Assembly: GCA_950097015.1 (NCBI GenBank)
Contig: CATNEN010000039.1
Span: 8,966,001 to 9,030,000 of the forward strand
Reading direction: 5' to 3'
Length of the DNA: 64,000 nucleotides
Source: Macrostomum hystrix
Taxonomy: Eukaryota > Platyhelminthes > Macrostomidae
Below are positions 20,955-32,567 of this stretch, one piece after another. The notes below the pieces were generated by a model. The model saw nothing but the letters and a program-made list of their open reading frames with translations. It was not told where the DNA came from and ran no database searches. How positions within the stretch are numbered: the stretch's first letter is position 1; the number at the start of each line of letters is the position of its first letter. The translations under genes and the position numbers were made by a program.

Positions 20955-23900
20955 TCAATCAGAGGGCCTACCACGTTTCTTGTTCAATGAGGCCAATGCG
21001 CGCTGCCGCAGCCGTCGCTCCTCTTCTTCATCGCCACCACCATCTCGACGCTCGCTTCTTCGCGTAGACGATTCTGCTGAAGAGGATGAGGAGCTCGACG
21101 ATGAACCAGAAGATGAAGATGAACTGGATGAAGAAGACGCTGAAGACGAGACTGAGCGCTTTCGACGAGAGCCGGTCTCTCGCGGCTGCTGTTTCGCAGC
21201 GGGAGCTCGCGAACGGGTCGGCGTTGGCGATTGGCGCCTAGCCGACTTTCGACGTGGAGGCAACGGCGAACGCGAAGCCGACGATGAAGGCTGCCGACGA
21301 CGCCGTTGTGCGCGCGAGGGCGGCGGCGGCGAATCGCGAGGCCGACGTGCAGTTGGTCGAGGAGACGGAGAGGAAGCACGATGTGGCTGGCGCCGAGACC
21401 TCGGCGGAGTCGGCGACCGCGTCGCAGATCTGGAACGACGACGCTTTTGTTGCTGCGGTCTCTTCGAAGACGAAGGTGGTGGGGGCGAAGGTGAAGGCGA
21501 GGGTCGTCGGCGAGAACGCTGCTGCTGCCGATCGGGACTTGGTTGACGACGCCGTGACGATGACGTAGGCGCCAGTCGACGTTGCTGGCTCCTTGAAGAC
21601 TTAGGCTTCGGGGAAGGCGACTTCGACGAAGATGAAGAAGACGATGATGACGAGTCGTCTTCAGACGAGGAAGATGCCTCCGAAGACGCTGAGGATGAAG
21701 ATGAAGAAGCCGACTTCTTGGATCGGATTTGCGGACGCTTGTCTGCAGGCTTTTCCTTTGTCAACTCTTTAGTAGTTGGTGCAGCTGTAGGTTTCGGAGA
21801 GGAAGGAGGCTGCGGCGAAGTTTGAGCCTGTTGAGGTGAATCGGCATCCCATCGACCTTTTGGCGGCGAAGTTAGATAGGCAGTCGCATCTGCAGCCGCG
21901 GCTGCTTCCTCTGTTGATTTTCGGACAACAACTTTGCGCACCTCTTCAATGGCAGGGGGTGAAGATTTACGCCGAGGCTTAGCATCGACGCTACTGCGGC
22001 TTGTACTGCGACTTGACGTACTTGACTCCCTGAGCCGCTCTTGCTCTCGCTGTTCAAAGTATCTTACAGGCCCACGACCGCGAACTTTCGGTGCGGCATC
22101 TGGCGAGGCCGCGTCTTGTCGATCGCGTTCACCTTCACGCACTTTTATGCGCTCATGGCTTTCGCCTTCATGGCGATCACGGTCACGAATATTACTTCGG
22201 TCGCGATCTGGGACGCGGCGACGATCGCGCTCACCATCGTTTTTGACATCGCGCTTGCGGTCTCTATCCCGAAGTCGATTGCGGTCTTCGTAGCGGTCAC
22301 GAGCTTCATCATCTTCTCTAAAACCAGGGCGATTGCTTTGACGAATATCTTCGTGCCTAGGACTACGGTAACGACTGCTCTGACCACGATTGCGGTCATG
22401 AACTCGGCTTAGCCGATCAACATCGCGATCACGGGCCTCTTCACGACCACGAGCTCGATCACGGGTTTCATCACGATCGCGATCCGGAGCTTCATCACGA
22501 CCACGAGCTCGATCACGGGTTTCATCACGATCACGATCTGCAGCTTCATCACGAACACGAGCTCGATCACGTGTATCATCACGATCGCGACCTTGAGCTT
22601 CATCACGACCACGAGCTCGATCACGGGTTTCATCACGGCCTCTAGTTTCATCACGATCACGAACTGGAGCTTCATCTCGACCGCGATCACGTGTTCCGTA
22701 ACGACCACCATCTCGATGACGAGCTTCATCACGACCGCGCTCATGTGTTTCATCAAGACCGCGCTCACGTGTTTCATCACGAACGCGCTCACGTGTTTCA
22801 TCACGACCGCGCTCACGTGTTTCATCACGACCGCGCTCACGTGTTTCATCACGAACGCGCTCACGTGTTTTATCACGACCGTGCTCACGTGTTTCATCAC
22901 GACCACGCTCACGTGTTTCATCACGACCGCGAGCTTCATCACGATCTTGATCACGGGTTTCATCACGTCCACGAGCGCGTACCCGATCACGGGAATTATT
23001 ACTATCGCGTTGATGTTTTTTATTATGATCCTCAACTTCTTCAAGGCTTCTTTCACGATCGCTGGTTTTGTTACGTTCATGCTCGTTAGATTCATCACGA
23101 CCTTGCGCAATTTCGTTTAGACCCCGCTCGCTTGAATCATCAAGATTATGCTCAATGTCACCACTTTGTTTAATATCGCGCGCTTTATCACGATCACTCG
23201 ATTCAACGCGGTTTTGCTCCTTAGCTTCATCGTGACTATGCTCACGAACCTTATGACGACTGCGCTGGCGTTCATCAGATTCATCTCGGCTTCCATTGCG
23301 ATAATGGGCTTTACGAGATTCTTTCTCTGCAGCTCTATCACGCTCGTTACGGTCACGGTTGCGCTCACGACTACGTTCACGGGTTCTATTGCGTCTGACG
23401 TCACGATCGCGGTCATGAAAATCCTCATCACGATTGCGACGGTTGGAACGCTTATCCTCGCGCTCACTTTCTCGATCGCTGTCACTTCTGTCATCGCCAC
23501 GCTTGCGATGATCCCTTTGCTTTCTGTCGGCATTTTTAGCGCGCTGGGGAGAGCGACTGTCCTTTTCACTATTCTCATCCGAGTAATCAGACTGCGACGC
23601 TGAGGTGCTGCGAACCCTTTTGTCCTTTGCGCCAGACGAAACAAGCTCCTTAACGCTGCTAATCGTCGGAGACGTGGCCTGCTGAGAATCACTGGCAGCC
23701 GGAGCCGTGGCGGTGATGGCTGTTTTAGCCTTAACAGCGGCAGCGGCAGCCTGAGCGGCCAGAATCGCACCGCTCGCCTGTTCGCGAATGGTGCGCGATA
23801 TCTCCTCCTCTGTGCGGCGAAGCTTCTGGCGCAGCTGCTCCGACTCGTTCTGGGGAAGGGATGTTTTGCAAGTAATCAAAAACTTTATAAACAGTGATTA

Positions 23901-26900
23901 CGTGTTGCGTACAGGTAGCAGCTATTCAACCCATGGACTGGGGAGTAGATGTCTGGCTGGATCAAAGTTTTCGGGATTGGAAGGAAACCCATCTAACTGG
24001 GATTGTCTGATTTAGCTGATTTTGACACGAAAACCTTCACAAGACGCATAGTCAAGAAATGCAAACCTCAGCCTTCTCAATCTGGGCCTCCTTCTCCTTA
24101 ACGAATTGCTCAGGAATGCCGCAGTCGCTCTTCTGGGCGGAGTCGAGCAGGCCGCACAGCTCCGAGACGAAGATTCGAGCGTTCTTGGCGTTCAGAAAGC
24201 CGGTCAGGTTGATCTGCATGTCCTTCAGGTCCGGGTTCTGCAAAGGATTAAATAATGGAGCAAAGCATTCAATGACGATATTATTTGAAAAAAACTTCTT
24301 TGTAGATTAAAGAAATAGCTGCTAAAAGTTGAAAAGTTGGTTGTTTCTGTCAAATGTTCTTTGTCTTTCTGCCTAGATATTTTTGTACTTTTACTCATAC
24401 TGACTGGCCAGCATCCGAGCTCGCCAGGGCTGGCTGATTTAGGAAATTAATCCTCTTTTTATTCGAACGGCGCTTCTCTTTGTGGCCTGAAATAAAAGAA
24501 AAATGAATAGGGAAAACAGAGGTTAGCACGCGCTCAGGTGGGTCGTCAGCTGAAGTTCTAATCCTAAATTAGCTGTCTGAACCCACAGCTTACAGGAGGC
24601 CTACATTTTCATCAATCCTGACTACTCAAAGCTATTCCCGTTAGCCCTGACTAATTACAAGCATTCCCATTAACACTGACTAATTGCAGGTATTCTCATG
24701 AGCCCAGACTAATTACAGGCACTCCCATGAACCCTAAGTACCCACTGGTATTCCCATTAACCATGACTAATTACAGGTATTCCCATTAACCCTGACTAAT
24801 TACAGGTATTTCCATTAACCCTGACTAATTACAGGTATTTCCATGAGCCCTGACTAATTACAGGTATTCTCATTAACCATGACTAATTACAGGTATTTCC
24901 ATGAGCCCTGACTAATTACAGGTATTCTCATTAACCATGACTAATTACAGGTATTTCAATGAGCCCTGACTAATTACAGGTATTCTCAGTAACCATGACT
25001 AATTACAGGTATTCCCCTGAATCCCAAGTACTACCAGGTATTCCCATGAACTCTGAGTACTCACAGGTATTCCCATGAACCCTGAGTACTCACAGGTATT
25101 CCCATGAACCCTGAGTACTCACAGGTATTCCCATGAACCCTGAGTACTCACAGGTATTCCCATGAATTCCCATAGGAATTCAACTCTAAATACAGCATAA
25201 ATAATATCCTTTAACTTATAAAAGTATTCCAAATGACGCAATTATTGCACAATGATACCTGCTATAACGTTTCGGGAACGTTTGTGTTTGAAACGCATGA
25301 AATTTCGCCGATTCTCAATACTATTTTTTGCTTAAACATAACAGGTTATAACTAATTTGTAACCGATTTTAACAGCACTGTTGCATTTTTTCTATTAAAT
25401 TATAGTTAAGCATAGAAGAGACCCGGACCCACCTGTTGGCATAGCAACCGCGGACAATTAACCGTGTGAAAATCAGTGCGCGAAGCCTCGCTGGGCTGGC
25501 AGTGAGTAGAGAGACTGCCTAACACGGTACTTGCCTTCTCACACCTGGCAGAGTCTCAGGCTACAGAGTGAATTGCGACCGTTTTAAGGTAGTTGTAAGT
25601 TAGCAAGCTTCAGTCGGTAGCATAATATTATCATGTATGTATAAAACATTTCAATTTGACGGGCGAATCAGTACAAAATAAAACGACTGAATCCTAAACA
25701 CTTAACAGGTGGTCAGTAACTGCGAATGCCACCTTTGGCTTTTTACGTCCTATAACCTATAAGTATCACTAACTGTGATTTCTAATTAAGCGATGACACC
25801 GACTGGACGATAAAACTGCTCTTTGGCGATTGGTAACAGTGGTCAGTTTATAAAGGCGGTACCTACCGTTTTAAGGTCTGCACGGCATTTATAAAAAAAA
25901 CAATTAAACCCCCATATAAAAATTGTACTCAATAAACAGTTATTGAAAGCTCTGAAGCTAGCAATTCAAGAGCACTAACCTGATTCTCCAGGTAGGTAAA
26001 CACAAACTCTGTGACTACGTCGTCTTCGAAAGTGAGAATCTCGGTTAGCCGCTTTGTGATCCACGGTTTAATGGTGTCCAGCTTTACTTTCTTCATGTCG
26101 ATCTGAAATTTAATGAAAAGTTCCTTGTGTCAACTTTTTGGAGTGATAGCTAGGCCTGATTAATGCAGACGGAGTGATAGCTGGGCCTGATGACTGCAGA
26201 TGGAGTGATAGCTGGGCCTGATAAATGGAGATGGAGTGATAGCTGGGCCTGATAAATGGAGATGGAGTGATAGCTCGGCCTGATGAATGGAGATGGAGTG
26301 ATAGCTGGGCCTGATTAATGGAGATGGAGTGATAGCTGGGCCTGATGAATGGAGATGGAATGATAGCTGGGCCTGATGAATGCAGATGGAGTAGGGAGGC
26401 ATAAATGGAATTTTGATTGATAAATAAAGGATAAAAAGAAGCAATGTTGGTAAATAAAGAAACAAGAAAATACCTTTGTTTCTAGATTGCTGGCAAAGGT
26501 CATAGACTTTAACAGCTTTTTCTGCTTGTCAGAAAATCGCGAGTCCTGATCAGCAGCAACTCCCTAAAAAAGATTCAAAGATTTGACTTGTAGTGACTTG
26601 TAGTACTGGCTATAAAATGACAACACTAGTTGTAGCAATATATTTAGCATAAATTGGTCAGTTCCTGCAAACCAAAATTTGAAATTCAAATTTTCATACC
26701 AGCTGAATGACATTAAGAAAGCTAACCTTTTGCAACAAATTGTCAGGTTACAATAACCTTATCATATTTACAATACATGTAAAGGTAATTGAAAAAAACA
26801 TTTTTATGGTCAGTTTTCATATTTGAATTTGAGTATCAATTCTTTCACTTGCTTTAATTGCTATTTGAGTGAGTAGTAAATTTAGTTTTTCTTTCATATT

Positions 26901-29900
26901 CAAGATCCAATAGCATACATGTACATTCAGTTTTACAGTTACAGATATCTAACAAACTACATAAGGATATTAAAGCGTAGTAAATAAGTCAAATACACAT
27001 AAATTTCCTATTCAATAAAGTAAATAAGTCTTGCTTCTAAATAAAGTTCATAGGCAATTTTTAAGAACATGATAATTGGGTTAAAGAAAATATGTGCTGA
27101 ATTTAATTATATTTTTTACTTTTAGTTCTGTCTAAATTAGCTTTTGTTCATTTTTTATTTAGATTTTTGTTTGTTTGGTGGCCTTGGGTGAGTTTTGGCA
27201 TACACTTTAGTAAGAAGTTTGGGAATTAGCTTACAACATACATGCGCAACACCCGGCCGACCCGGCCGAACCGGCCGGGTGAAACGAGGGCCAAGCAAGG
27301 TAAGTCGCAAAAACCAATCAACCAAGTGCAAAAAAATCAAAGGGGGGACCAAGGGACAAAAGAGGAAGGCGTGAAGAAAAGGAAAAAGGGGAGAGAAAAA
27401 GAGAGCAAATGAGAGCAAACTAAGTCGTAAATAGAGCAATGAAAGGAACTAAGTCGCAAATGAGAGCAAAAACTAAGTCGCACGGCCGGCTAAGATTTGG
27501 GAGGTTGCGCATGTATGGCTTACAATGTGTATTTCCTAGCTAAAAAAGGTGGAAATTATAGATTGCTATACACCAAGCCATAGTTTGAACTAAATACACA
27601 AGCAATTTCCAAGGCCACATTATCATAGTCCAGATTTGTTTTCAGATGGCATGTATGGCATGCATTGGTATATATTTTAAGGGTTGGTGTACACTTTGGC
27701 ATGCATGGCAATGGTGTAGCGTACAATCATACATTTAAAGAGATCAAATATGTACAATCTGTATGTACAATTACAAATATCAACCAATTATTTAACAGAC
27801 TTTGCATGAGTAAAACAAAATGTTCTGTTATCTGTAAAAACATTTTTAAATTTTGTAAATTGGACTATAAATACTATATATAAATAAAATGTTCTGCTTG
27901 ATATTGCTTTTTGTTAAATACAAAAATGGAAGTCAGTTTGTCTCTTTAAAGTGAAAAATATGTTACATCTTTTTAATACAAATCATATGATGTACCACTT
28001 TGGCGTGCACTGGCATACAATTTTGAACAAACTGTGCACCCTTGGCGTGCAAACAATTTTTTCAGTTTTTCTTCTAGCATGCAGCCAACATGATCCAGAT
28101 TATGACACATTATGGGCACTTTCTACACTACATAGTTAAGCCATACCCTTTTTAAGCTAGGCAAGGCTGTATCCATGTTTCTCTGCTTTTTCATTGCTTT
28201 GTTTTCCATTGTTACAATTTAAAAAAAGTATCAAAATATTTTGACAAACAAAAGGGAATGAATGCCAATTTATCAGTATTAACTATATGGTCTTTGTGTT
28301 GTATATGATATATGCAAAGAATTATAAAAATGTTAATATACAATGTCTTAGCTAGGCCCTAGGGCATAGAATCCCAGTTGTTTCATTTCCTAAATGTTTT
28401 ATTTATAACCTACATTCAAACAGTTTTATTTACTAAGACTAGTAGTAAGGAATAGTTTGGGTTTAGTTCAGGGTCCACAACCCACTGTTAGCAGTGGGCC
28501 ACATTCAATATTAATTTACAATACTCAGCCCACAAAATTTGCATAAAAATTAAGACAAATTCAAAGTCAATATACAAGGGACGTTGCAAAAGTTTCCAGA
28601 CTAATGCTAATCCTGGTGACATTTTGTATTTGATTTAGCTGAAAATTGATGTCTATGGTATTCAGCCGTAGAAAAAACTTTTCCTAAAATTTTATGCAGC
28701 TTAGTCAACAACAGCATACATGAGGGCCAAAATAGGTTGCAACCCTATGAAGCTGTTGACACAATTTTTCACAAACCAAAAGTGAGCAAAAATGAGTCGA
28801 CCAAAGAATCCATTGGAGTTCGGGTCTAAGAAAGCCAGCTTCCAACGACTGCTGAACCACCCAGCCTATATTCCCGATCTCGCCATTGCCAATTTCCACC
28901 TCTTTGGCCCAATGAAGATGCCAATGCGGAGAGAGATCTTCACAACGTGCGAGGAGGTCATTGAAGCAGCCAACAAGTCTCTACGTAAGTTTGATGCTAG
29001 CTTCTAGGAGTCTGGCTTTAACAAGCTGATTCAGCGCTACCAAAATGCATCTCCATAAATGGTGAATACATGGAACAAGCCAGCAATCAACCTGTGGATG
29101 CATCCAGCTATAGAAAGGACAGTGACAGGGATTGGTAGCTGTAACTCGAAAATCATATTTCATGACTATAATAATCTAGTGTACAATTGTTTATCAGTTT
29201 GGACCATCACCTTCAAACTTTCTGAAACTTTATAATATTATAAAATATAGTTGCCTATTTGTCTGTTTAATTTTTTGCTGAATCAGGCTAAAATTATCAC
29301 CATGACGAGCATTAGTCTGGAAACTTTTGTAACACTAACACCCCTTGTAGTATGACTCACTTGCTGAGATGACTTATGTCCCTTGTCCTTGGACAGTAGT
29401 TCAAAATTAGGCTTGATATACGAAAGCAGCAGTGAATCCTCCAGTTGAGAAATTTTTTAGGCCTATCAATTTTACTCAGTGGGCCACATCAAATGCAAAA
29501 TAAGAAAGAGGGCTACAGGCCACATAGAACTGGCCCCTGGTTTAGCTATTTAATCTGTCTGAGGTATCTTGCTAAAGGACAAAAAGGACACAAATGGTTC
29601 CAGTGAAGTAAGGAATCGAACTCCTGACCTTAAAGTGATGAGTCAGACGCTCTAACCACAAGGCTACAACATATTGTGGTAGTATGTTTTAAAGGTTTTT
29701 ATTTTTGTATTGTATGTACATTTTATCATTTCTTACGTTATAAAATTAGTAAAAATTAAAAAATCAAAAATGCGCCAAAAAATATTTTGTTTTACTTTTT
29801 ACCGTCATAAAAAAATACTGTATATAAATATTTGGTTTTAATTTGTACCATATGCACAATATTATGTATAATGTTTCAATTTAAACAAATGCTAAGTTTT

Positions 29901-30663
29901 ACTGTATATATAGCTGCAATTTTTTACCAAGAAAATAAAGTTGTTGTGAGTTGTGTGTTGTGTAAACTAAAGTGTTAAGTGTTAAGTGTTAAGTGTGTGT
30001 TTTAAAGCAAATTTCGAATTTTGAAGTGTTACATTGTGTTATTCATTTTAAGAGAAGATAGTAGTGAGAAATATACTCAGAATCATACTCCGAACTATAC
30101 TCAGAACTATACTAAGAATTATACTCAGAATTATACTAAGAATATTACAAAAGAGAAACTGCCAAACTCTAATCTCGGGGACGCCTAATTGACTGGAGAC
30201 GCATACAGTTGCCTAAATACCGCTCGTACAAATTCATACGCTACCATTTGAGAAGTTAAAACGGCCCATTTAAGGACCGCCAGTTAAATATCTATTAAAT
30301 TAAGTCAACAGCGGTGGGATCTTAATTAATAATTTTGCCCTGCAACAACTTTAGTGGCATTCGGTAAAATTAGATAATTAATTAGCTTAAGAAGTAAAGA
30401 CCTGGTACAGCTTTGGTGGCATCATTGAGATAAATACATGACTAAGAAAATAGGCCTACAAGTACAACAACTTTGGTAACAGCGGTGGGATAGTTAATTT
30501 CCACCTGTAACACTATCAGGCGAATATATAAAAAACTTGAAGTAGCCAGCCATAGTATTTCAATAATAGAATTAAATAATTAGGCCTAAGCAGGAAGAAT
30601 GTAAAATATTACGTATATATTGCATTTACAAGTGCTTACCCTGAAAAATCCAGCATCAGCCAT
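20955..30663 (-). CDS. SRRM1: Serine/arginine repetitive matrix protein 1 (PWI-domain splicing coactivator)
   Basis: Nuclear coactivator of pre-mRNA splicing. Five exons in order: 30663-30640, 26563-26474, 26102-25980, 24237-24067, 23849-20955, every intron in phase 0, 1100 residues. The start MADAGFFR is nearly the vertebrate start. The PWI domain spans about residues 27-126: IKPWITKR, FEDDVV and MQINLTGFLNAKNAR are hallmark motifs, followed by GIP and a charged helix. The rest is low complexity: RD/RE/RS dipeptides, a DETRERGR-type repeat (encoded at about 22620-22960), then Pro/Ser/Arg-rich and poly-Ser blocks, ending in a conserved-looking RALASLNKK. The PWI domain binds nucleic acid in the vertebrate protein. 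Length and exon order fit the family. Long frames on the opposite strand of the last exon are shadows. Confidence 0.95.
22620..22960 (-). repeat. SRRM1: 24-nt coding minisatellite in SRRM1
   Basis: The plus strand reads repeated 'cgcgctcacgtgtttcatcacga(c/a)c', a unit of about 24 nt encoding R-D-E-T-R-E-R-G/V. Looser copies extend to both sides (about 22440-22960). Divisibility by 3 keeps the frame through copy-number change. It lengthens the basic/acidic mixed-charge region of the protein. Confidence 0.85.
24590..25170 (+). repeat. About 29-bp minisatellite (attacaggtattcccatgaaccctgact)
   Basis: It lies in SRRM1 intron 4. Early units read 'ctgactaattacaggtattcc', later units 'ctgagtactcacaggtattcc'. 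On the plus strand each unit contains CAG/GTATT, which resembles a splice acceptor and donor back to back, but SRRM1 is transcribed from the other strand. Confidence 0.9.
26141..26392 (+). repeat. 31-bp minisatellite (gatagctgggcctgataaatggagatggagt)
   Basis: About eight units in the short intron between SRRM1 exons 2 and 3, starting about 40 bp from exon 3. Units differ at one to three positions. Confidence 0.93.
27229..27525. mobile_element. 281-bp MITE with 14-bp TIR and 8-bp TSD
   Basis: The element 27237-27517 starts CATACATGCGCAAC and ends with its exact reverse complement. It is bounded by the direct repeat GCTTACAA (27229-27236 and 27518-27525). The interior is GC-rich at both ends (cggccgacccggccg) and purine-rich in the middle, with no transposase. 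An 8-bp duplication and short TIR fit an hAT-type non-autonomous element. It lies in SRRM1 intron 1. Confidence 0.85.
28573..29349 (+). mobile_element. Decayed mariner/Tc1-type DNA transposon
   Basis: Inverted ends: TACAAGGG..AAAAGTTTCCAGACTAATGCT at 28573-28608, matched by the reverse complement at about 29306-29349 with a 6-nt size difference. TA at each outer end fits the TA target of the family. The 777-bp length is well below the usual 1.3 kb, so the 5' part of the transposase is largely lost. It lies in SRRM1 intron 1. Confidence 0.8.
28792..29080 (+). pseudogene. Mariner transposase C-terminal remnant
   Basis: The frame contains HPAYIPDLAIANFHLFGPMK, matching the mariner 'HP.YSPDLAPSDYHLF' block that holds the third catalytic aspartate. 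EEVIEAANKSLRKF follows, then an in-frame TAG, then ESGFNKLIQRYQNA, the usual C-terminal 'GI.KL..RW.KC' region. The upstream catalytic part is missing, so it cannot encode an active enzyme. Confidence 0.8.
29573..29672 (-). mobile_element. SINE family C, antisense fragment
   Basis: Reverse complement reads gtagccttgtggttagagcgtctgactcatcac..aggag.ttcgattcc..actggaac.atttgtgtcc..tttagcaaga, matching the head and first part of the copy at 12172-12275. It lies in SRRM1 intron 1. Confidence 0.75.
30073..30150 (+). repeat. Short 15-bp repeat (atactcagaattat)
   Basis: About five degenerate units of 'tatactcagaac/ttatactaagaatt', preceded at 29975-29995 by a (gttaagt)n run. It lies in SRRM1 intron 1. 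Confidence 0.7.
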
Positions 30664-32567
30664 TTTTTATCGAGACAACTAGTCAAGAACACAGTATGGG
30701 CTGAGCAAAAATTTAAATAACAAAAAACTAAGTAACGGAGACTTCTTTTGAATGATGCTTTTAGATAGTAGCTAACACTGAACTACAGAGTAACAGAGTA
30801 CAGACACTGATACAGTTGCATAGATGGTGGCAATAATATTATTGTAAGTAAACAAGAAATCTAAGAATTTAAAACATGGATAGCATATTTAATTTTGCGT
30901 TCATATATTGAAACTAATTTGGTTGTTTCTAATTATTTTATTAAGAACCTACTTAAGTGGCTAAAGTCTTTATTATTATTCGATGTTTGAAGAACTTTTT
31001 GTTTTATTGAAAGTATAATATTTTCCGTGTGTTCAAAAGTGTTTTGTCATTGGTTCATTCAATTTCCATCTAAACAATATTGTTTAATATAAGAGCTTTG
31101 TTTATTATAGTTCATGAACTGTATGCTGCGCTTGCTTGAGGATGTAAAGTAAACTAAAAGGCAGTTTGAACCATGTAAAGAAATTAGTCGCTAAACTGGA
31201 CTTGTAAATATATATATATATATTGTCGAAAGTGCATTTTAAGTGTCAAAGTTTTGGTAAAGAATGCACAAAAATTATTATCGAATTCAGGCGCCGCAAT
31301 TGATACGTTATCTGTTTAATTTTGATTTTGATTTGGTCGAATCTGCTAAGTGCGTGTATTGTAAAGCAATTAGCATTCCGTTGTACAGACTGCTTGGATA
31401 ACAACAACGGTAACAATAAAGACTATAGTTAGGCAGCAACTAATAAAGAATTCATGCAGTGCCTGACATGCACAGCATGCCCCGACAAGTACGCGCTTAT
31501 AATACATATTTAAATGTAATTTAATTGTTTTATACATGCATGCCAATGTGTGAAACAAAATCTTAAAATTAAACTTTGACATAACTACATTATTATGCGC
31601 GCAGTACGTCGCCGCTTGAGTGCAGTCGAGCTCAAGTTTGACCTGAGTGACTCCACACTGCATGGTTTGACCCTAATAAGCAGAAGTGAAGTATTTCGAG
31701 TTCAATACGTTCTTCCAGCTTCTGTGCATGTGTGCTTCTCCAGGGGATAATCTCTTAGATAATAGACTGCCGCGATTTACCATATTTGGCTTAATTTATT
31801 CAATTACAAATTATGCGACACTCGGCACAAGTAATTGAGCTTTCCCACTTTCCTAGTTTTTTTATTTTACATTCACACGGAAAAAAATTACCCTAAATAA
31901 CAATTTTGTTAAAAATTAAAAAACGTTTTAGTAAGAGCAAAATATATGGCTCTACCAGAATAATGTACATAGGTATGATGTACTGGTTCATGTACTACAA
32001 GGTCAGAGAAAATTTTACTGCAGTACGTACATTTTTTAGTACGTTGTACGAAACCAATAAAAAATGTAGTGCTTAAAAAATTGCAAATTAGCAACTGATC
32101 ATGGTATACAATTACATACAGATTAAACTTTCAAAATAGTATGACGCATCACTCTCAATAATATAAAACGGGCCTTTATGATTTGATTAGTAAATAACCA
32201 GCTTAGTAAGAACTAAGAAGTAATAAGCTATAAATATTAATATCTAGCTGTAATTTACAGCTATAAATTAGGTGCGTGCTTGGTACAATGATGAAGCGAG
32301 AAGTGTATAAATTGCTTAATCGATCCGGTTTATAAAAAGAGCACTTCATGACGAGCGATATATAGTTAAAATGTCAGCAGGAAGCTTCACAAAAAACTGG
32401 CAACGAAAAAGTCTGGGACTCATCATACAAGCATGCTGCGCTTTTTAATTTTGCTGCCACAGTGCAGTATTATGTAGTCAAGCTAACAGGGTTACGTAAA
32501 GGTAAGCCAAAGGAAAAGCCACGCTAAGGTAATTCAAATACGCACAGAAGAGCAGTATTCAAGGTAT
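30664..32567. other. Intergenic, SRRM1 5' side and ZO 3' side; no gene seen
   Basis: AT-rich sequence between two minus-strand genes, holding the presumed SRRM1 promoter and the ZO 3' UTR. A reverse-strand ATTAAA at 32444-32449 lies about 120 bp after the ZO stop and may be its poly(A) signal. A short (ta)n run is at about 31210. No coding exon recognised. Confidence 0.5.

Noticed and set aside
22041-23603. Several 120-230 codon frames overlapping SRRM1 in other frames
   Set aside because: Shadows of biased R/D/E codons; repetitive I/V/M/T composition and no recognisable domain.
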